Shown in pieces: positions 9,752 through 22,300 of a stretch of DNA of 64,000 nt. Origin of the DNA: Bacillota bacterium (GTDB lineage: Bacteria > Bacillota > Clostridia > Oscillospirales > Ruminococcaceae); contig JAEWPV010000007.1 of NCBI GenBank assembly GCA_023460535.1, forward strand, positions 62,001 through 126,000. The letters are read 5' to 3'. Under the pieces are notes generated by a model, which was not told where the DNA came from, made no database searches, and worked only from the letters and a program-made list of their open reading frames with translations. Position numbers and translations under genes: made by a program. Within the stretch, counting starts at the first letter, position 1, and each line of letters begins with the position of its first letter.

Positions 9752-9780
9752 ATTCTAGCATCGGTTTTCCGGTTTGTCAA
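9752..9780 (-). promoter_or_regulatory. Candidate SigA promoter of rpsL-rpsG-fusA
   Basis: TTGACA (9775-9780) and TAGAAT (9752-9757) with 17-base spacing on the minus strand, about 140 bases before rpsL and after the rpoC terminator, showing that the ribosomal part of the block can be transcribed independently of rpoBC. Confidence 0.75.
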
Positions 9781-9840
9781 CACCATGCGCCTGTTTTCAC
9801 GGTAAAATCGCAGTATGGTAATCGTCCTTTTCCAGATAAA

Positions 9841-9870
9841 ATCGGGAGCCGTGAGACAACGACTCCCGAT
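9841..9870 (-). terminator. Intrinsic terminator of rpoBC
   Basis: A stem of 11 pairs in 12 positions (9841-9852 with 9859-9870) followed on the minus strand by TTTAT. It lies 25 bases after the rpoC stop codon. Confidence 0.8.
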
Positions 9871-9895
9871 TGCGATTCGTATTGCTCAGACAGTG

Positions 9896-13459
<3,564 letters not shown>

Positions 13460-13477
13460 ACTGCAACCCCTCTTCCC

Positions 13478-16400
13478 TTATTCATTCTCATCCAAAAGCT
13501 CGTCGCCGAGCTCGTCAAGGAGTTCCTCCTGTTCCTCTTCAGAAGCAATCAGATCCTCATCCTCGATCTCTTCTTCTAAGAAACCGTCCGGAATGTCGCC
13601 GCCCTCGTTTATCATCTCTTCGGGCAGAACATCCTCGATGGGAGTAAGACCCACATCCTCATCCTCTTCAAAGGTCTGTTTGAGGTCTATTTCATGATTA
13701 TCGCCGTCGAGTACCTTTACATCAAGGGCAAGCGATTGCAGCTCCTTGATTAGTACCTTGAACGATTCGGGAATACCGGGCTTGGGAACGTTTTGTCCCT
13801 TTACAATTGCCTCGTAGGTCTTTACGCGTCCCACCACGTCGTCCGACTTAACGGTCAGAATCTCCTGCAGCGTGTAGGCGGCGCCGTAAGCCTCCAGCGC
13901 CCATACCTCCATCTCGCCGAAGCGCTGTCCGCCGAACTGTGCCTTGCCGCCGAGCGGCTGCTGGGTAACCAGCGAATATGGACCGGTGGAGCGCGCGTGA
14001 ATCTTATCATCAACCAGATGGTGCAGTTTTAAGAAGTACATATAACCGACGGTAACGGGGTTATCAAACGGATCGCCCGTACGTCCGTCGTACAAAATGC
14101 TTTTGCCGTCCTCGCGGTAACCCGCCTCGGTCAAACACGAGCGGATGTCGGCCTCTCGCGCACCGTCAAATACCGGGGTCATTACCTTCCATCCCAAAGC
14201 CTTCGCGGCATAGCCGAGATGAACCTCAAGCACCTGCCCGATGTTCATACGCGACGGAACGCCGAGGGGGTTGAGCACGATGTCAAGCGGTGTGCCGTCC
14301 GCAAGGAAGGGCATATCCTCCTGCGGAAGAATGCGGGAAACAACACCCTTGTTACCGTGGCGTCCCGCCATCTTATCGCCCACCGAGATCTTTCTCTTCT
14401 GCGCGATATAGCAGCGAACCACCATGTTAACGCCGGGGCTTAACTCATCGCAGTTGTCGCGGGTAAACACCTTAACGTCCACCACAATGCCGTACTCTCC
14501 GTGGGGAACGCGCAGCGAGGTATCGCGCACCTCACGTGCCTTTTCGCCGAAGATGGCGCGCAGCAGGCGTTCTTCCGCCGTCAGCTCGGTTTCGCCCTTG
14601 GGGGTAACCTTACCGACCAGAATATCACCCGCGTGAACCTCCGCACCGATGCGGATGATACCGCGCTCGTCGAGATCCTTGAGCGACTCGTCGCCTACGT
14701 TGGGGATATCCCGTGTAATCTCCTCGGCGCCGAGCTTGGTGTCGCGCGCCTCGGTTTCATACTCCTCAATATGGATAGAGGTATAAACATCGTCGCGCAC
14801 CAAACGTTCATTGATGAGCACGGCGTCCTCGTAGTTGTAGCCTTCCCATGTCATAAAGCCAATCAGCGCGTTTTTGCCAAGGCTGATTTCGCCGTTTGCG
14901 GTAGCAGGACCGTCGGCAATGACCTGACCCTTTGTAATGGTTTCGCCACGGTCAACGATGGGGCGCTGGTTTGTACAGGTGCCCTGGTTGGAACGGGTAA
15001 ACTTTACAAGCTTGTAGGTTTCCAGCCCGCCGTCGGTCTTGCGGATGGCAATTTCGTCGGCACTTACGCGGTCAACCACACCGTCATGACGAGAGACCAC
15101 CGCAACGCCGGAATCTACCGCCGCCTTGTACTCCATACCGGTGCCCACGATAGGCGACTCGGTTTTAAGCAGCGGCACAGCCTGACGCTGCATGTTCGAG
15201 CCCATCAGCGCACGGTTTGCGTCGTCGTTCTCCAAAAACGGAATCATTGCCGTTGCGACCGAAACAACCATCTTCGGCGAAACGTCCATGAAGTCGACCT
15301 TCTCCCGGTCCACCTCAAGAATCTGGTCAAGGTAGCGTGCGTTTACGCGTTCCTTTGAAAATCTGCCCTGCTCGTCGAGCGGCTCGTTGGCCTGTGCCAC
15401 CACAAACTCGTCCTCTACGTCGGCAGTCATGTAGACCACCTCGTCAAGGATGACACCGGTCTCTTTGTTCACGCGGCGGTATGGCGCCTCTACAAAGCCG
15501 TACTCGTTGATGCGCGCAAAGGTAGCAAGGTAGGAAATAAGACCGATGTTGGGTCCTTCCGGCGTTTCTATCGGGCACATACGTCCGTAATGGCTGTAAT
15601 GCACGTCACGCACCTCAAAGCCCGCGCGATCTCTGGAAAGACCGCCGGGGCCCAGTGCGGACAGGCGGCGCTTATGGGTCAGCTCCGCAAGGGGGTTGGT
15701 CTGATCCATGAACTGAGACAGGGGCGAGGAGCCAAAGAACTCCTTAATAGAAGCGACCACCGGGCGGATATTGATGAGTGCCTGAGGGGTTACAACCTCC
15801 ATATCCTGCGCCTGAAGAGTCATGCGCTCACGGATGACACGCTCCATTCTGGAAAAACCGATGCGGAACTGGTTCTGCAGCAGCTCACCGACCGAACGGA
15901 TGCGGCGGTTGCCCAGATGATCGATGTCGTCTGTCTTGCCGACTTCGTGGCATAGGTTGTTGATATAGTTGACGGACGCAAAGATATCGTCCTTGATGAT
16001 GTGTTTGGGGATAAGATCGTCAATACGCGCCTTGAGAAGCTCGGGCAAAGAAGCATCATCGGATACTTGATCCAAAATCTCACGTAAAACCGAGAAGCGC
16101 ACCTTTTCGTTGATGCCAATCGCCTCGACATCCACCGAAACAAAGTCACGGATATCCACCATGCCATTGCTGATAACCTTAACCTCTTTGCCTTCTACAT
16201 TCAAGTAGGCGGTATCAACGCCGGCGGCCTCAATCTCCCACGCTTGCTCACGCGTGAGTACCTGACCCGCTTCTGCCATCAGCTCTCCCGTTAAGGGGTT
16301 TGCAATGGGGCGCATGAGAGTTTTACCCGCAATACGACCGCCGATTGCGAGCTTCTTATTATATTTGTAACGACCAACGCGGGAAAGGTCGTATCTGCGC

Positions 16401-17188
16401 GCGTCAAAAAACAGACCGTTGATATGGGTCTGCGCGCTTTCAACCGTAGGGGGCTCGCCGGGACGAAGCTTGCGGTAAACCTCAAGCAAGGCCTCTTCGG
16501 TATTCTTTGTGCCGTCCTTTTGGATGGTGGCGTAGACGCGCTCGTCTTCACCCAGTAGGTCGATAATCTCCTGGTCGCTGCCAATGCCCAGGGCGCGTAA
16601 AAACACCGTAATGGGCATCTTGCGGTTTTTATCGATTCGCACATAGAACACGTCGTTGGAATCGGTCTCGTACTCCAGCCACGCACCACGGTTAGGAATA
16701 ACGGTAGAGGAAAACAGCTTTTTGCCTGTTTTGTCAAACTGCATGCCGTAGTAAACACCCGGCGAACGGACAAGCTGCGAAACAATAACGCGCTCGGCGC
16801 CGTTGATGACAAAGGTGCCGCTCTCGGTCATAAGCGGAAAATCGCCCATGAAGATTTCCTGCTCCTTGACCTCTCCCGTCTCTTTGTTCAAGAGCCTTGC
16901 CGTAACGCGCAAGGGGGCGGCAAAGGTTACGTCGCGTTCCTTGCACTCCTCTACTGTATACTTCGGCTTATCCTCCAGCCGGTAGCTTACAAAGGTTAAA
17001 ACCAGATTGCCCGTGTAATCTGTAATGGAAGAGACGTCGCCAAATACCTCCTTCAAACCCTCCTCAAGAAACCACTTGTAAGAGTTCTTCTGCACCTCAA
17101 TAAGGTTTGGCATATCGAGCACCTCATTGATACGGGAAAAGCTCATGCGCGTATTTTTGCCCAGGTGCATCTCTTTGACATTTACCAT
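13478..17188 (-). CDS. rpoB: DNA-directed RNA polymerase subunit beta
   Basis: Second catalytic subunit of RNA polymerase, 1236 residues. The rifampicin-binding segment [20 protein letters not shown] has Asp, His and the later Ser of [10 protein letters not shown] at the positions where resistance changes are known, so it looks sensitive; a Pro replaces the Gln of E. coli position 510. The C-terminus has an acidic tail rich in Glu and Asp. First gene of rpoBC, with promoter 17357-17385 and a roughly 160-base leader. The rplKAJL genes that usually precede rpoB are absent; a divergent sigma operon is there instead. Confidence 0.99.
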   Translation of the reverse strand: MVNVKEMHLGKNTRMSFSRINEVLDMPNLIEVQKNSYKWFLEEGLKEVFGDVSSITDYTGNLVLTFVSYRLEDKPKYTVEECKERDVTFAAPLRVTARLLNKETGEVKEQEIFMGDFPLMTESGTFVINGAERVIVSQLVRSPGVYYGMQFDKTGKKLFSSTVIPNRGAWLEYETDSNDVFYVRIDKNRKMPITVFLRALGIGSDQEIIDLLGEDERVYATIQKDGTKNTEEALLEVYRKLRPGEPPTVESAQTHINGLFFDARRYDLSRVGRYKYNKKLAIGGRIAGKTLMRPIANPLTGELMAEAGQVLTREQAWEIEAAGVDTAYLNVEGKEVKVISNGMVDIRDFVSVDVEAIGINEKVRFSVLREILDQVSDDASLPELLKARIDDLIPKHIIKDDIFASVNYINNLCHEVGKTDDIDHLGNRRIRSVGELLQNQFRIGFSRMERVIRERMTLQAQDMEVVTPQALINIRPVVASIKEFFGSSPLSQFMDQTNPLAELTHKRRLSALGPGGLSRDRAGFEVRDVHYSHYGRMCPIETPEGPNIGLISYLATFARINEYGFVEAPYRRVNKETGVILDEVVYMTADVEDEFVVAQANEPLDEQGRFSKERVNARYLDQILEVDREKVDFMDVSPKMVVSVATAMIPFLENDDANRALMGSNMQRQAVPLLKTESPIVGTGMEYKAAVDSGVAVVSRHDGVVDRVSADEIAIRKTDGGLETYKLVKFTRSNQGTCTNQRPIVDRGETITKGQVIADGPATANGEISLGKNALIGFMTWEGYNYEDAVLINERLVRDDVYTSIHIEEYETEARDTKLGAEEITRDIPNVGDESLKDLDERGIIRIGAEVHAGDILVGKVTPKGETELTAEERLLRAIFGEKAREVRDTSLRVPHGEYGIVVDVKVFTRDNCDELSPGVNMVVRCYIAQKRKISVGDKMAGRHGNKGVVSRILPQEDMPFLADGTPLDIVLNPLGVPSRMNIGQVLEVHLGYAAKALGWKVMTPVFDGAREADIRSCLTEAGYREDGKSILYDGRTGDPFDNPVTVGYMYFLKLHHLVDDKIHARSTGPYSLVTQQPLGGKAQFGGQRFGEMEVWALEAYGAAYTLQEILTVKSDDVVGRVKTYEAIVKGQNVPKPGIPESFKVLIKELQSLALDVKVLDGDNHEIDLKQTFEEDEDVGLTPIEDVLPEEMINEGGDIPDGFLEEEIEDEDLIASEEEQEELLDELGDELLDENE

Positions 17189-17231
17189 ATGCTCACTCCA
17201 TTCATGTTTTTAACCACTTATATCGTAACGC

Positions 17232-17270
17232 AAAACACTGCCGAAGGGAAAAACCGGATAACAGTGTTTT
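17232..17270. promoter_or_regulatory. Hairpin in the rpoB leader
   Basis: AAAACACTG (17232-17240) pairs with CAGTGTTTT (17262-17270) around a 21-base loop, inside the 5' leader of rpoB. It ends in T-runs on both strands, so it could act as an attenuator or merely be a leader fold. Confidence 0.45.
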
Positions 17271-17283
17271 TGCTTGTATGTAC

Positions 17284-17312
17284 TTGATATTTTATAGCTT
17301 GTATGCTATAAT
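17284..17312 (+). promoter_or_regulatory. Candidate SigA promoter facing rpoB promoter
   Basis: On the plus strand TTGATA (17284-17289) and TATAAT (17307-17312) are 17 bases apart. Its start near 17319 is inside the rpoB leader, so its RNA would overlap the first bases of the rpoB transcript before running toward the sigma factor operon. Confidence 0.65.
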
Positions 17313-17318
17313 GAAATA

Positions 17319-17557
17319 TCTCGAGGGCATAGTTAGGCATGATGATACAGTATATTATTGTATCACCTATTGCCGTTGGTGTCAATAAGAAACTTGCATC
17401 TTTTTCTCCGTTTCGCGAATAATAATTTGTTTGGTTTGCATAATATATGTACTCAACCAAAGCGCACTTCAAATTATTGTTACCCTAACATGAACAGTTT
17501 ATACAGATATTTAGCTGTACGCAGCGCATTTTTCTCCTGCCTTGGCGGGAGTTTTTT
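17319..17557 (+). ncRNA. Candidate short transcript ending in a terminator
   Basis: The plus-strand promoter at 17284-17312 is followed about 240 bases later by an 8-pair stem (17534-17541 with 17544-17551) and six T (17552-17557), a good intrinsic terminator, upstream of the sigma-factor start. This defines either a small RNA or a regulated leader of the sigma operon. An open frame of 72 codons in it has no ribosome-binding site or recognisable product. No known RNA family was identified. Confidence 0.4.
17357..17385 (-). promoter_or_regulatory. Candidate SigA promoter of rpoBC
   Basis: On the minus strand TTGACA (17380-17385) and TACAAT (17357-17362) are 17 bases apart. Transcription would begin near 17350, about 160 bases before rpoB. 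Confidence 0.8.
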
Positions 17558-17701
17558 GTATTTGCGAGAAATTTGAAGTTTGCACCGTCTTTGCCTCGTT
17601 ACATAGGCAGTGACCGGTACACAACTGATAGATACCAACGGCTGACCCTTTTGCGCATGCAAGCCATAATCAAACTTCCGGGTGGTGATGACAAAGCAAA
17701 T

Positions 17702-18211
17702 ATGACACAAGAACATTTTAATACGATGGTGGTGCAGTACGAACGCCTTGTGTTTACCGTTTGCTATCAGCTCGTGAAGAATTACGAGGAGGCGCAGAAC
17801 CTAACGCAGGAAACCTTTCTTTCGGCATACTGCCACATTGAAAGCTGCGAGGAGGATAAGGTAAAGCCTTGGCTTGCCCGTATTGCCACCAACAAATCAA
17901 AGGACTATCTAAAAAGCGCGTACTACCGCCATACGGTACTAAGCGACACCCCGGTTGGCGAAAACGTAGTCTCGCGCGAACGACTACCCGAGGACATCGT
18001 TCTGACAAGCGAACAGGAAGCACTCATTAAAAACAGAATCTACTCCTTAAAAGAACCCTATTTAAAGGTAAGTGTTATGTATTTTATAGAAGAAAAAACG
18101 ATTGATGAGATCGCCCTGGCGCTAAAGCGACCGAAAAAAACCGTTCAAACGCAGCTGTACCGCGCTAAGCTCAGTCTGCAGGATATGTTGAAAGGAGAGA
18201 TGACCGAATGA
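17702..18211 (+). CDS. ECF-type RNA polymerase sigma factor
   Basis: Alternative sigma factor of the sigma-70 extracytoplasmic-function group, about 169 residues from the ATG at 17702. Region 2 includes YQLVKNYEEAQNLTQETFLSA-like sequence with DNA-melting residues, and region 4 is the helix-turn-helix TIDEIALALKRPKKTVQTQL. The frame is open back to 17573, but those codons give a non-sigma-like extension; no site upstream of any start is strong. Its stop overlaps the start of the anti-sigma gene (ATGA), the classical coupled pair. It probably activates its own operon, though no promoter of that type was identified. Confidence 0.9.
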   Translation: MTQEHFNTMVVQYERLVFTVCYQLVKNYEEAQNLTQETFLSAYCHIESCEEDKVKPWLARIATNKSKDYLKSAYYRHTVLSDTPVGENVVSRERLPEDIVLTSEQEALIKNRIYSLKEPYLKVSVMYFIEEKTIDEIALALKRPKKTVQTQLYRAKLSLQDMLKGEMTE

Positions 18212-18696
18212 CCGAATACTTTAACCCCGACGGACATTTAACCACCGACGCTCTACAGTCCCTTATTAATGAAACGCAGCTGGATGAGCTGACCCGACTC
18301 GAGCTTGCGGAGCATCTCTCGTTTTGCGACAAATGTCTGGACGCTTACATGTCCGTTCTTGACGACAGCCTGTTGATTGACCCGCCACAAACACAGGCAA
18401 CGGCAATTATGAAGCGGGTAAAGCAAAGGGTGCGCATTCTGTTCATTAATAAGTATACCCGCATTGCCGTTGCGGCCTGTCTGGCTATAACACTGTGGAG
18501 TACCGGTGTGTTCAGCACCGAGTTTGCGCAAAGAAACGGTCAGCTGATTGCCTCGGTTGGCAGCAGCGCCGCGACGCTAACCACCCGCGTTTCTCAGTGG
18601 ACAGACGAGGTAGCAGGCGAACTGCAATCCTATTTAAAGTTCGACGGTTTTAATTTCTTTGATACGAAAGGAGACTCCCGCAATGAAAAAGAGTAG
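18208..18696 (+). CDS. Membrane anti-sigma factor with zinc-type motif
   Basis: Predicted inhibitor of the sigma factor encoded just upstream, 162 residues. The cytoplasmic N-terminal domain contains HLSFCDKCLDAYM, the His-x3-Cys-x2-Cys pattern of zinc anti-sigma domains (about residues 32-39). One membrane segment follows (about residues 78-97, IAVAACLAITLWSTGVF), then a short external domain. Overlap of four bases with the sigma gene implies stoichiometric translation. The external signal is unknown. Confidence 0.82.
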   Translation: MTEYFNPDGHLTTDALQSLINETQLDELTRLELAEHLSFCDKCLDAYMSVLDDSLLIDPPQTQATAIMKRVKQRVRILFINKYTRIAVAACLAITLWSTGVFSTEFAQRNGQLIASVGSSAATLTTRVSQWTDEVAGELQSYLKFDGFNFFDTKGDSRNEKE

Positions 18697-19237
18697 ATTC
18701 TTAATTTTTATAAGCTCCCTGCTGCCCGGCGCAGGAGAGATGTACCTTGGCATGATGAAAACGGGCATTGTGACCATGTCCGCCTTCTTTGGCATAATCC
18801 TGTTGGCGGCACTCCTGCGGTTTGAGCCCATCCTTCTTGCGCTGCCTGTTTTGTGGTTTTACTCTTTCTTTAACGTGCACAACCACAAAAACTTTGCGCC
18901 GGAATGGCTACGACAAAAGGATGACCAGATGTTCTCTGGTATGGGCAGCTTTTTCGACGGTCCACTAAAGTCGGTGCTTGAGAAACGGCACAAGATTATC
19001 GGCATTGCGCTGATTGCGCTGGGCGGGTATGCGTTGTTTGATAACTTTATCTCTCCGCACCTGTACAGCCTGCGCGACCTGATTCCTTCGCTGTATTCGA
19101 TCTTGCGCAACCTACCCACGCTGCTTGTTTCCGTTGCAATTATCATCCTTGGTATCTATCTGCTCAAGGGTAAAAAGGTGCCCGCTGCCCCTGCCGAGGA
19201 TGACCTGACCCAGTACGGAGGAGAAAGCAATGAGTAA
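18683..19237 (+). CDS. Membrane protein with LiaF-type transmembrane repeat
   Basis: Third gene of the sigma operon, 184 residues from the ATG at 18683, which has GAAAGGAG upstream and overlaps the anti-sigma stop. An N-terminal pair of membrane segments begins LLPGAGEMYLGMMKTG, a pattern like TM2-type proteins; a C-terminal pair (IIGIALIALGGYALFD and LLVSVAIIILGIYLLKGKK) resembles the membrane unit of LiaI/LiaF envelope-stress proteins. Likely part of a cell-envelope response controlled by the sigma factor; the exact role is unknown. Confidence 0.65.
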   Translation: MKKSRFLIFISSLLPGAGEMYLGMMKTGIVTMSAFFGIILLAALLRFEPILLALPVLWFYSFFNVHNHKNFAPEWLRQKDDQMFSGMGSFFDGPLKSVLEKRHKIIGIALIALGGYALFDNFISPHLYSLRDLIPSLYSILRNLPTLLVSVAIIILGIYLLKGKKVPAAPAEDDLTQYGGESNE

Positions 19238-20108
19238 TGAAACAGTCTATACCGCGCCCCCCGCACCGGCACCGGTGCCACCCCCAGCACCTACGCAGCC
19301 GCCACAAAAGGTGCGCCGGGTGGGAACCCTAACCATGGGGCTTAGCCTAATGGCAACGGGCACAGCCGCAATCTACAGCCTGTTCAACCCCGCGTTCGAC
19401 CTGTTAACCGCCTTTCGGTTTGCTCCTGTGGTGTTGATATTTCTCGGTTTGGAAATTCTTGCGTTTGCGATTGTTGGCAATGCTCGGCTGAAATACGATT
19501 TTTTAAGCATCGTAGTGTGTGCACTGCTGATTGGCATCACCTTCTGCCTGAGTGTAATCCCTTACGCATATACGTATTGGGGTCCCCAACGCAGTTATAC
19601 CGAACACCGTCTGAAGGGCGAGCTGAACGACCTGTGTTATCAAGAGTTGGGTAACGACAGCGACGTTTTATCGGTAGCGGTGTCGCTCGACCTGCGAACC
19701 AGAGCCGCCGACGAGAGCCTGACCGTCTCTTCGCTTGTCTCCGGTGACTGGGTGACCTGCACCGTACAGCTCAAGGACAATTATCCTTCCTCTGCTGCGT
19801 TTGCCCAAAGCTGCCGAACCGTTTTAGACAAACTGTCACGAATCGGCGTGGATTTTGACAATGTGACCATTACCTCCGACGGTAACACCTACTATGAGCT
19901 GAATGCCGACGGGCGGTATCGCCAAAGCATGACGGCAGATAAGCTGGAACAGCTTGTTTTTTCATCGGTGAGATATGACGATACAATGCCGGACGACGAA
20001 CCAGATGAATCTTCTCAGGAGCAGGAAGTTTCATCGGAGGACACCACCGTCTTATCCGAGCCGGAAACCCCCGACAAGCCCGATACGCCGAGCGCACCAA
20101 GCGCTTAA
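19230..20108 (+). CDS. Membrane protein of the sigma operon, function unknown
   Basis: Last gene of the sigma operon, 292 residues, overlapping the previous gene by eight bases. A Pro/Ala-rich N-terminal tail (residues 6-27) precedes three membrane segments (about residues 35-55, 62-83 and 90-110), then an extracytoplasmic domain of about 130 residues with no recognised fold, and a low-complexity Glu/Asp/Ser/Pro tail. The opposite-charge tails suggest flexible linkers. Not recognised as any named family; its place suggests an effector or sensor of envelope stress. Confidence 0.7.
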   Translation: MSNETVYTAPPAPAPVPPPAPTQPPQKVRRVGTLTMGLSLMATGTAAIYSLFNPAFDLLTAFRFAPVVLIFLGLEILAFAIVGNARLKYDFLSIVVCALLIGITFCLSVIPYAYTYWGPQRSYTEHRLKGELNDLCYQELGNDSDVLSVAVSLDLRTRAADESLTVSSLVSGDWVTCTVQLKDNYPSSAAFAQSCRTVLDKLSRIGVDFDNVTITSDGNTYYELNADGRYRQSMTADKLEQLVFSSVRYDDTMPDDEPDESSQEQEVSSEDTTVLSEPETPDKPDTPSAPSA

Positions 20109-20144
20109 TATATTTTTTCACTAACATGGTGCATATTCCATGTT

Positions 20145-20192
20145 CTATACGCAACAAAAAGCAGCCCTGCGGCTGCTTTTTGTTGCGTATAG
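20145..20192. terminator. 22-bp bidirectional terminator
   Basis: A perfect 22-pair stem (20145-20166 with 20171-20192) and a four-base loop, with T-rich arms in both directions, between the convergent sigma operon and thioesterase gene. Confidence 0.9.
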
Positions 20193-20204
20193 TTTTATAC
20201 AGCG

Positions 20205-20684
20205 TTAATACGCCTCGATGCGGCGCTGTTTTCTTAGCGCGTGACGCTTTTCGCCCGCCTCCCATTCCCATTTATCCTGTTCAGTCTCCAAAATAAGACC
20301 TGGAACGGCGGTTGGTCGCTCGCTTTCGTCAAGGGCAACCAGCACCAGATAGGCGGTATTTACAAGCTGACGGCGCCCGGACAGATCCTCGGCAAAGGTA
20401 TCTACCCGCACCTCCATCGAGGTTTTGCCCACATGGGTTATGCGCCCTTTAAGCAGGATGGTTGTGTTGACATATGCCGCTGATTTGAACTGTAGGTTGT
20501 CAATGGCCGCTGTGGTCACGTTACAACCGCAGTGGCGGCGCGCCACCACCGCCGCAACCACGTCAATCCATTCCATCAGCCTTCCGCCAAACAGGCGGTT
20601 GTAGCCGTTGATGTGCTCCGGCATTAGGATTTGTATCTGCTCGGTAACCGAATCGCTGACCCGTCTTGGCTTTAACTGTTCCAT
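20205..20684 (-). CDS. Acyl-CoA thioesterase, hotdog fold
   Basis: Predicted hydrolase of acyl-CoA to free acid and CoA, cytosolic, 159 residues. It has the YciA/BFIT-like N-terminus with ILMPEHINGYNRLFGGRLMEW, where the Asn/Gly-rich FGG turn caps the central hotdog helix, and Asp41 in IDVVAAVVARR following. Beta-strands VNTTILLKGRITHVGKTSMEV complete one hotdog domain. Single gene; substrate chain length cannot be predicted. Confidence 0.88.
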   Translation of the reverse strand: MEQLKPRRVSDSVTEQIQILMPEHINGYNRLFGGRLMEWIDVVAAVVARRHCGCNVTTAAIDNLQFKSAAYVNTTILLKGRITHVGKTSMEVRVDTFAEDLSGRRQLVNTAYLVLVALDESERPTAVPGLILETEQDKWEWEAGEKRHALRKQRRIEAY

Positions 20685-21055
20685 CGCTTCTGCTCCTCCC
20701 CTTTGTTCGGGTTTATCATAGACTTACTAATATAAAACAACTATGTACGGTACGCTAGATGATTAAATTGATATTATTATACCACAAACATTTTATGGTT
20801 TTCCATCCGTCGGAAAGAATCGGAGGCAAAAATAGTTTTACTGATTATATGCCCCCAAAAACTATGCAACTTTTTTACTTTGTACATGTATATCAAAGAA
20901 TGCTTACGGCTGTGCTCTCAAACCAAAACCGACTATTTGCTATAAATAGCCCAAATACGCCTTTGGCAGAGCAGGCTTGAAGACGGTATACCGTGCTCAC
21001 ATCACACACACCGAACAGCCGCGCAGAATAAAATGAGGATAAGAGGTGAAAAAAC
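20685..21055. other. AT-rich spacer before the lysis cassette
   Basis: About 370 AT-rich bases between the thioesterase and the XhlA-like gene. A 73-codon plus frame (20759-20980) has no ribosome-binding site and no protein-like pattern. A short palindrome GGTATACC (20983-20990) is present. No clear promoter or RNA was seen. Confidence 0.4.
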
Positions 21056-21265
21056 ATGGATACTCCAAGCATCGAATTTTGGATTCAAATTGTCGTTTAT
21101 GCCATCACATTCGGTGTGGTGTACGGCCAGTTCCAAACCAAGATAAAGTATATTGAAAAACAGCTTGAAAAGCATAATAATTTCATCGAACGATTATATA
21201 AATTAGAAGAGACTACAAAGCTTGCGCATCAGCGCATCGACGAGTTAAAGGAGGATTTGAGATGA
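21056..21265 (+). CDS. XhlA-like small membrane protein of a lysis cassette
   Basis: 69 residues: an N-terminal membrane segment (about residues 6-25, FWIQIVVYAITFGVVYG) followed by a charged, heptad-like helix (IKYIEKQLEKHNNFIERLYK). This is the layout of phage hemolysin XhlA proteins, mirrored so that the membrane part comes first. A good ribosome-binding site (AAGAGGTG) precedes ATG. It overlaps the holin-like gene by four bases. Family assignment is from architecture and neighbours, not from a diagnostic motif. Confidence 0.6.
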   Translation: MDTPSIEFWIQIVVYAITFGVVYGQFQTKIKYIEKQLEKHNNFIERLYKLEETTKLAHQRIDELKEDLR

Positions 21266-21558
21266 GCGATTATTCCGTATTCATTAAGCCCGAGCTGCTG
21301 ATTTTGATTCCGGTGCTGTACTTTATTGGTGTTGGACTGAAAAAGAGCGAACATGTCAAGGATAAGTATATCCCCATAAGCCTTGGCGGCGCGGGTGTTG
21401 TGCTTGCGATTATCTGGGTGACTGCAACCACTGCCATAGCTGGGTTTCAGGATGTGCTGATGGCGTTGTTTGTCGGACTCACACAAGGGGTGCTGTGTGC
21501 AGCGGGCAGCGTGTACTTTGACCAAGCTGTTATGAAGCAACCCAACAGGATGGATTAG
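21262..21558 (+). CDS. Phage-type holin
   Basis: 98 residues with three hydrophobic stretches (about 11-27, 41-62 and 64-85) and a charged C-terminus, MKQPNRMD. The N-terminal part LLILIPVLYFIGVGLKKSEHVKDKYIP-like pattern, broken by Lys-rich turns, is typical of small holins in Gram-positive prophages. It overlaps the upstream gene (ATGA) and is followed by an amidase, so a pore that releases the endolysin is the natural inference. Confidence 0.75.
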   Translation: MSDYSVFIKPELLILIPVLYFIGVGLKKSEHVKDKYIPISLGGAGVVLAIIWVTATTAIAGFQDVLMALFVGLTQGVLCAAGSVYFDQAVMKQPNRMD

Positions 21559-21597
21559 ACCGGTGCATCACAATGAAAACAAGGAGGGACACCGCCA

Positions 21598-22254
21598 ATG
21601 CCAAAGGTATGCATCGATCCCGGCCATGGCGCAAACGACCCGGGCTCTGTTTTTGGTAAGCGCACGGAAAAGGATGATAACCTTGCGCTGGGACTTGAGC
21701 TAAACCGTCAGTTCCTTGCGCAGGGGTGGCAGACGGTGTTAACGCGGGACGACGACAGCCGCATTATTTTGGCACACCGAACGGCGCTTGCTAACAACGA
21801 GAAATGCGACCTGTATCTTTCCTGCCACCGCAACGCATTTACTTCCCCCACCGCAAACGGCGTGGAAATTTGGCTTCATTCCAAAGCGCCGCAATCCTAC
21901 AAAGATTGGGCGGCAGATATCTTAACCCGTCTTGCCGCGCTTGGCTTTGTAAACCGGGGTGTAAAGCTGGGGCATGCGAGCGGCAGCGGCGAGTACGCGG
22001 TTAACCGCGATACCGTGATGCCCAGCATGCTGCTGGAGCTTGGGTTTGTGTCAAACGACAAGGATAACGTCCTCTTCGATGAGAAGATAAATGCGATTTG
22101 CGATGCCATTGTGCGCGGATGCAGTAGCTTTTTGGGGTTTGCATACAATGAACAGCCCATCAACCCGCAACCGCCACTCGAAGGGAAAACGTACACCCTA
22201 AATGCGTCAAAGCTGCGAGAACAAGGTTTTACAACAATTCAAATAACGCTGTAA
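21598..22254 (+). CDS. N-acetylmuramoyl-L-alanine amidase (endolysin)
   Basis: Zinc amidase that cleaves the link between muramic acid and the stem peptide. 218 residues, Amidase_3 fold: VCIDPGHGANDPGSV with zinc ligand His9, Glu24-type second ligand in RTEKDDNLALG, SCHRNAF with the third ligand His, and catalytic Glu in LLELGFVSN. No signal peptide, as expected if it leaves through the holin. The C-terminus (from about residue 186) is a short tail rather than a full cell-wall binding domain. GGAGGG precedes the ATG. A terminator follows at once. Confidence 0.93.
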   Translation: MPKVCIDPGHGANDPGSVFGKRTEKDDNLALGLELNRQFLAQGWQTVLTRDDDSRIILAHRTALANNEKCDLYLSCHRNAFTSPTANGVEIWLHSKAPQSYKDWAADILTRLAALGFVNRGVKLGHASGSGEYAVNRDTVMPSMLLELGFVSNDKDNVLFDEKINAICDAIVRGCSSFLGFAYNEQPINPQPPLEGKTYTLNASKLREQGFTTIQITL

Positions 22255-22257
22255 CAG

Positions 22258-22300
22258 AAAAGTGGGGGGCAAACGCCATGCGCGTTTGCCCCCCACTTTT
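22258..22300. terminator. 19-bp terminator after the amidase gene
   Basis: Perfect 19-pair stem (22258-22276 with 22282-22300) with TTTT on both strands; its right edge is the stop codon of the convergent gene. Confidence 0.9.

Noticed and set aside
15600..15720. Rifampicin-resistance substitutions in RpoB
   Set aside because: The Asp, His and Ser positions usually altered are wild type. The Pro at E. coli position 510 is a lineage variation, not a known resistance change.
20759..20980. Possible 73-codon gene before the XhlA-like gene
   Set aside because: No ribosome-binding site, no domain, AT-biased residues (Phe, Leu, Asn) and no continuity with the genes next to it.
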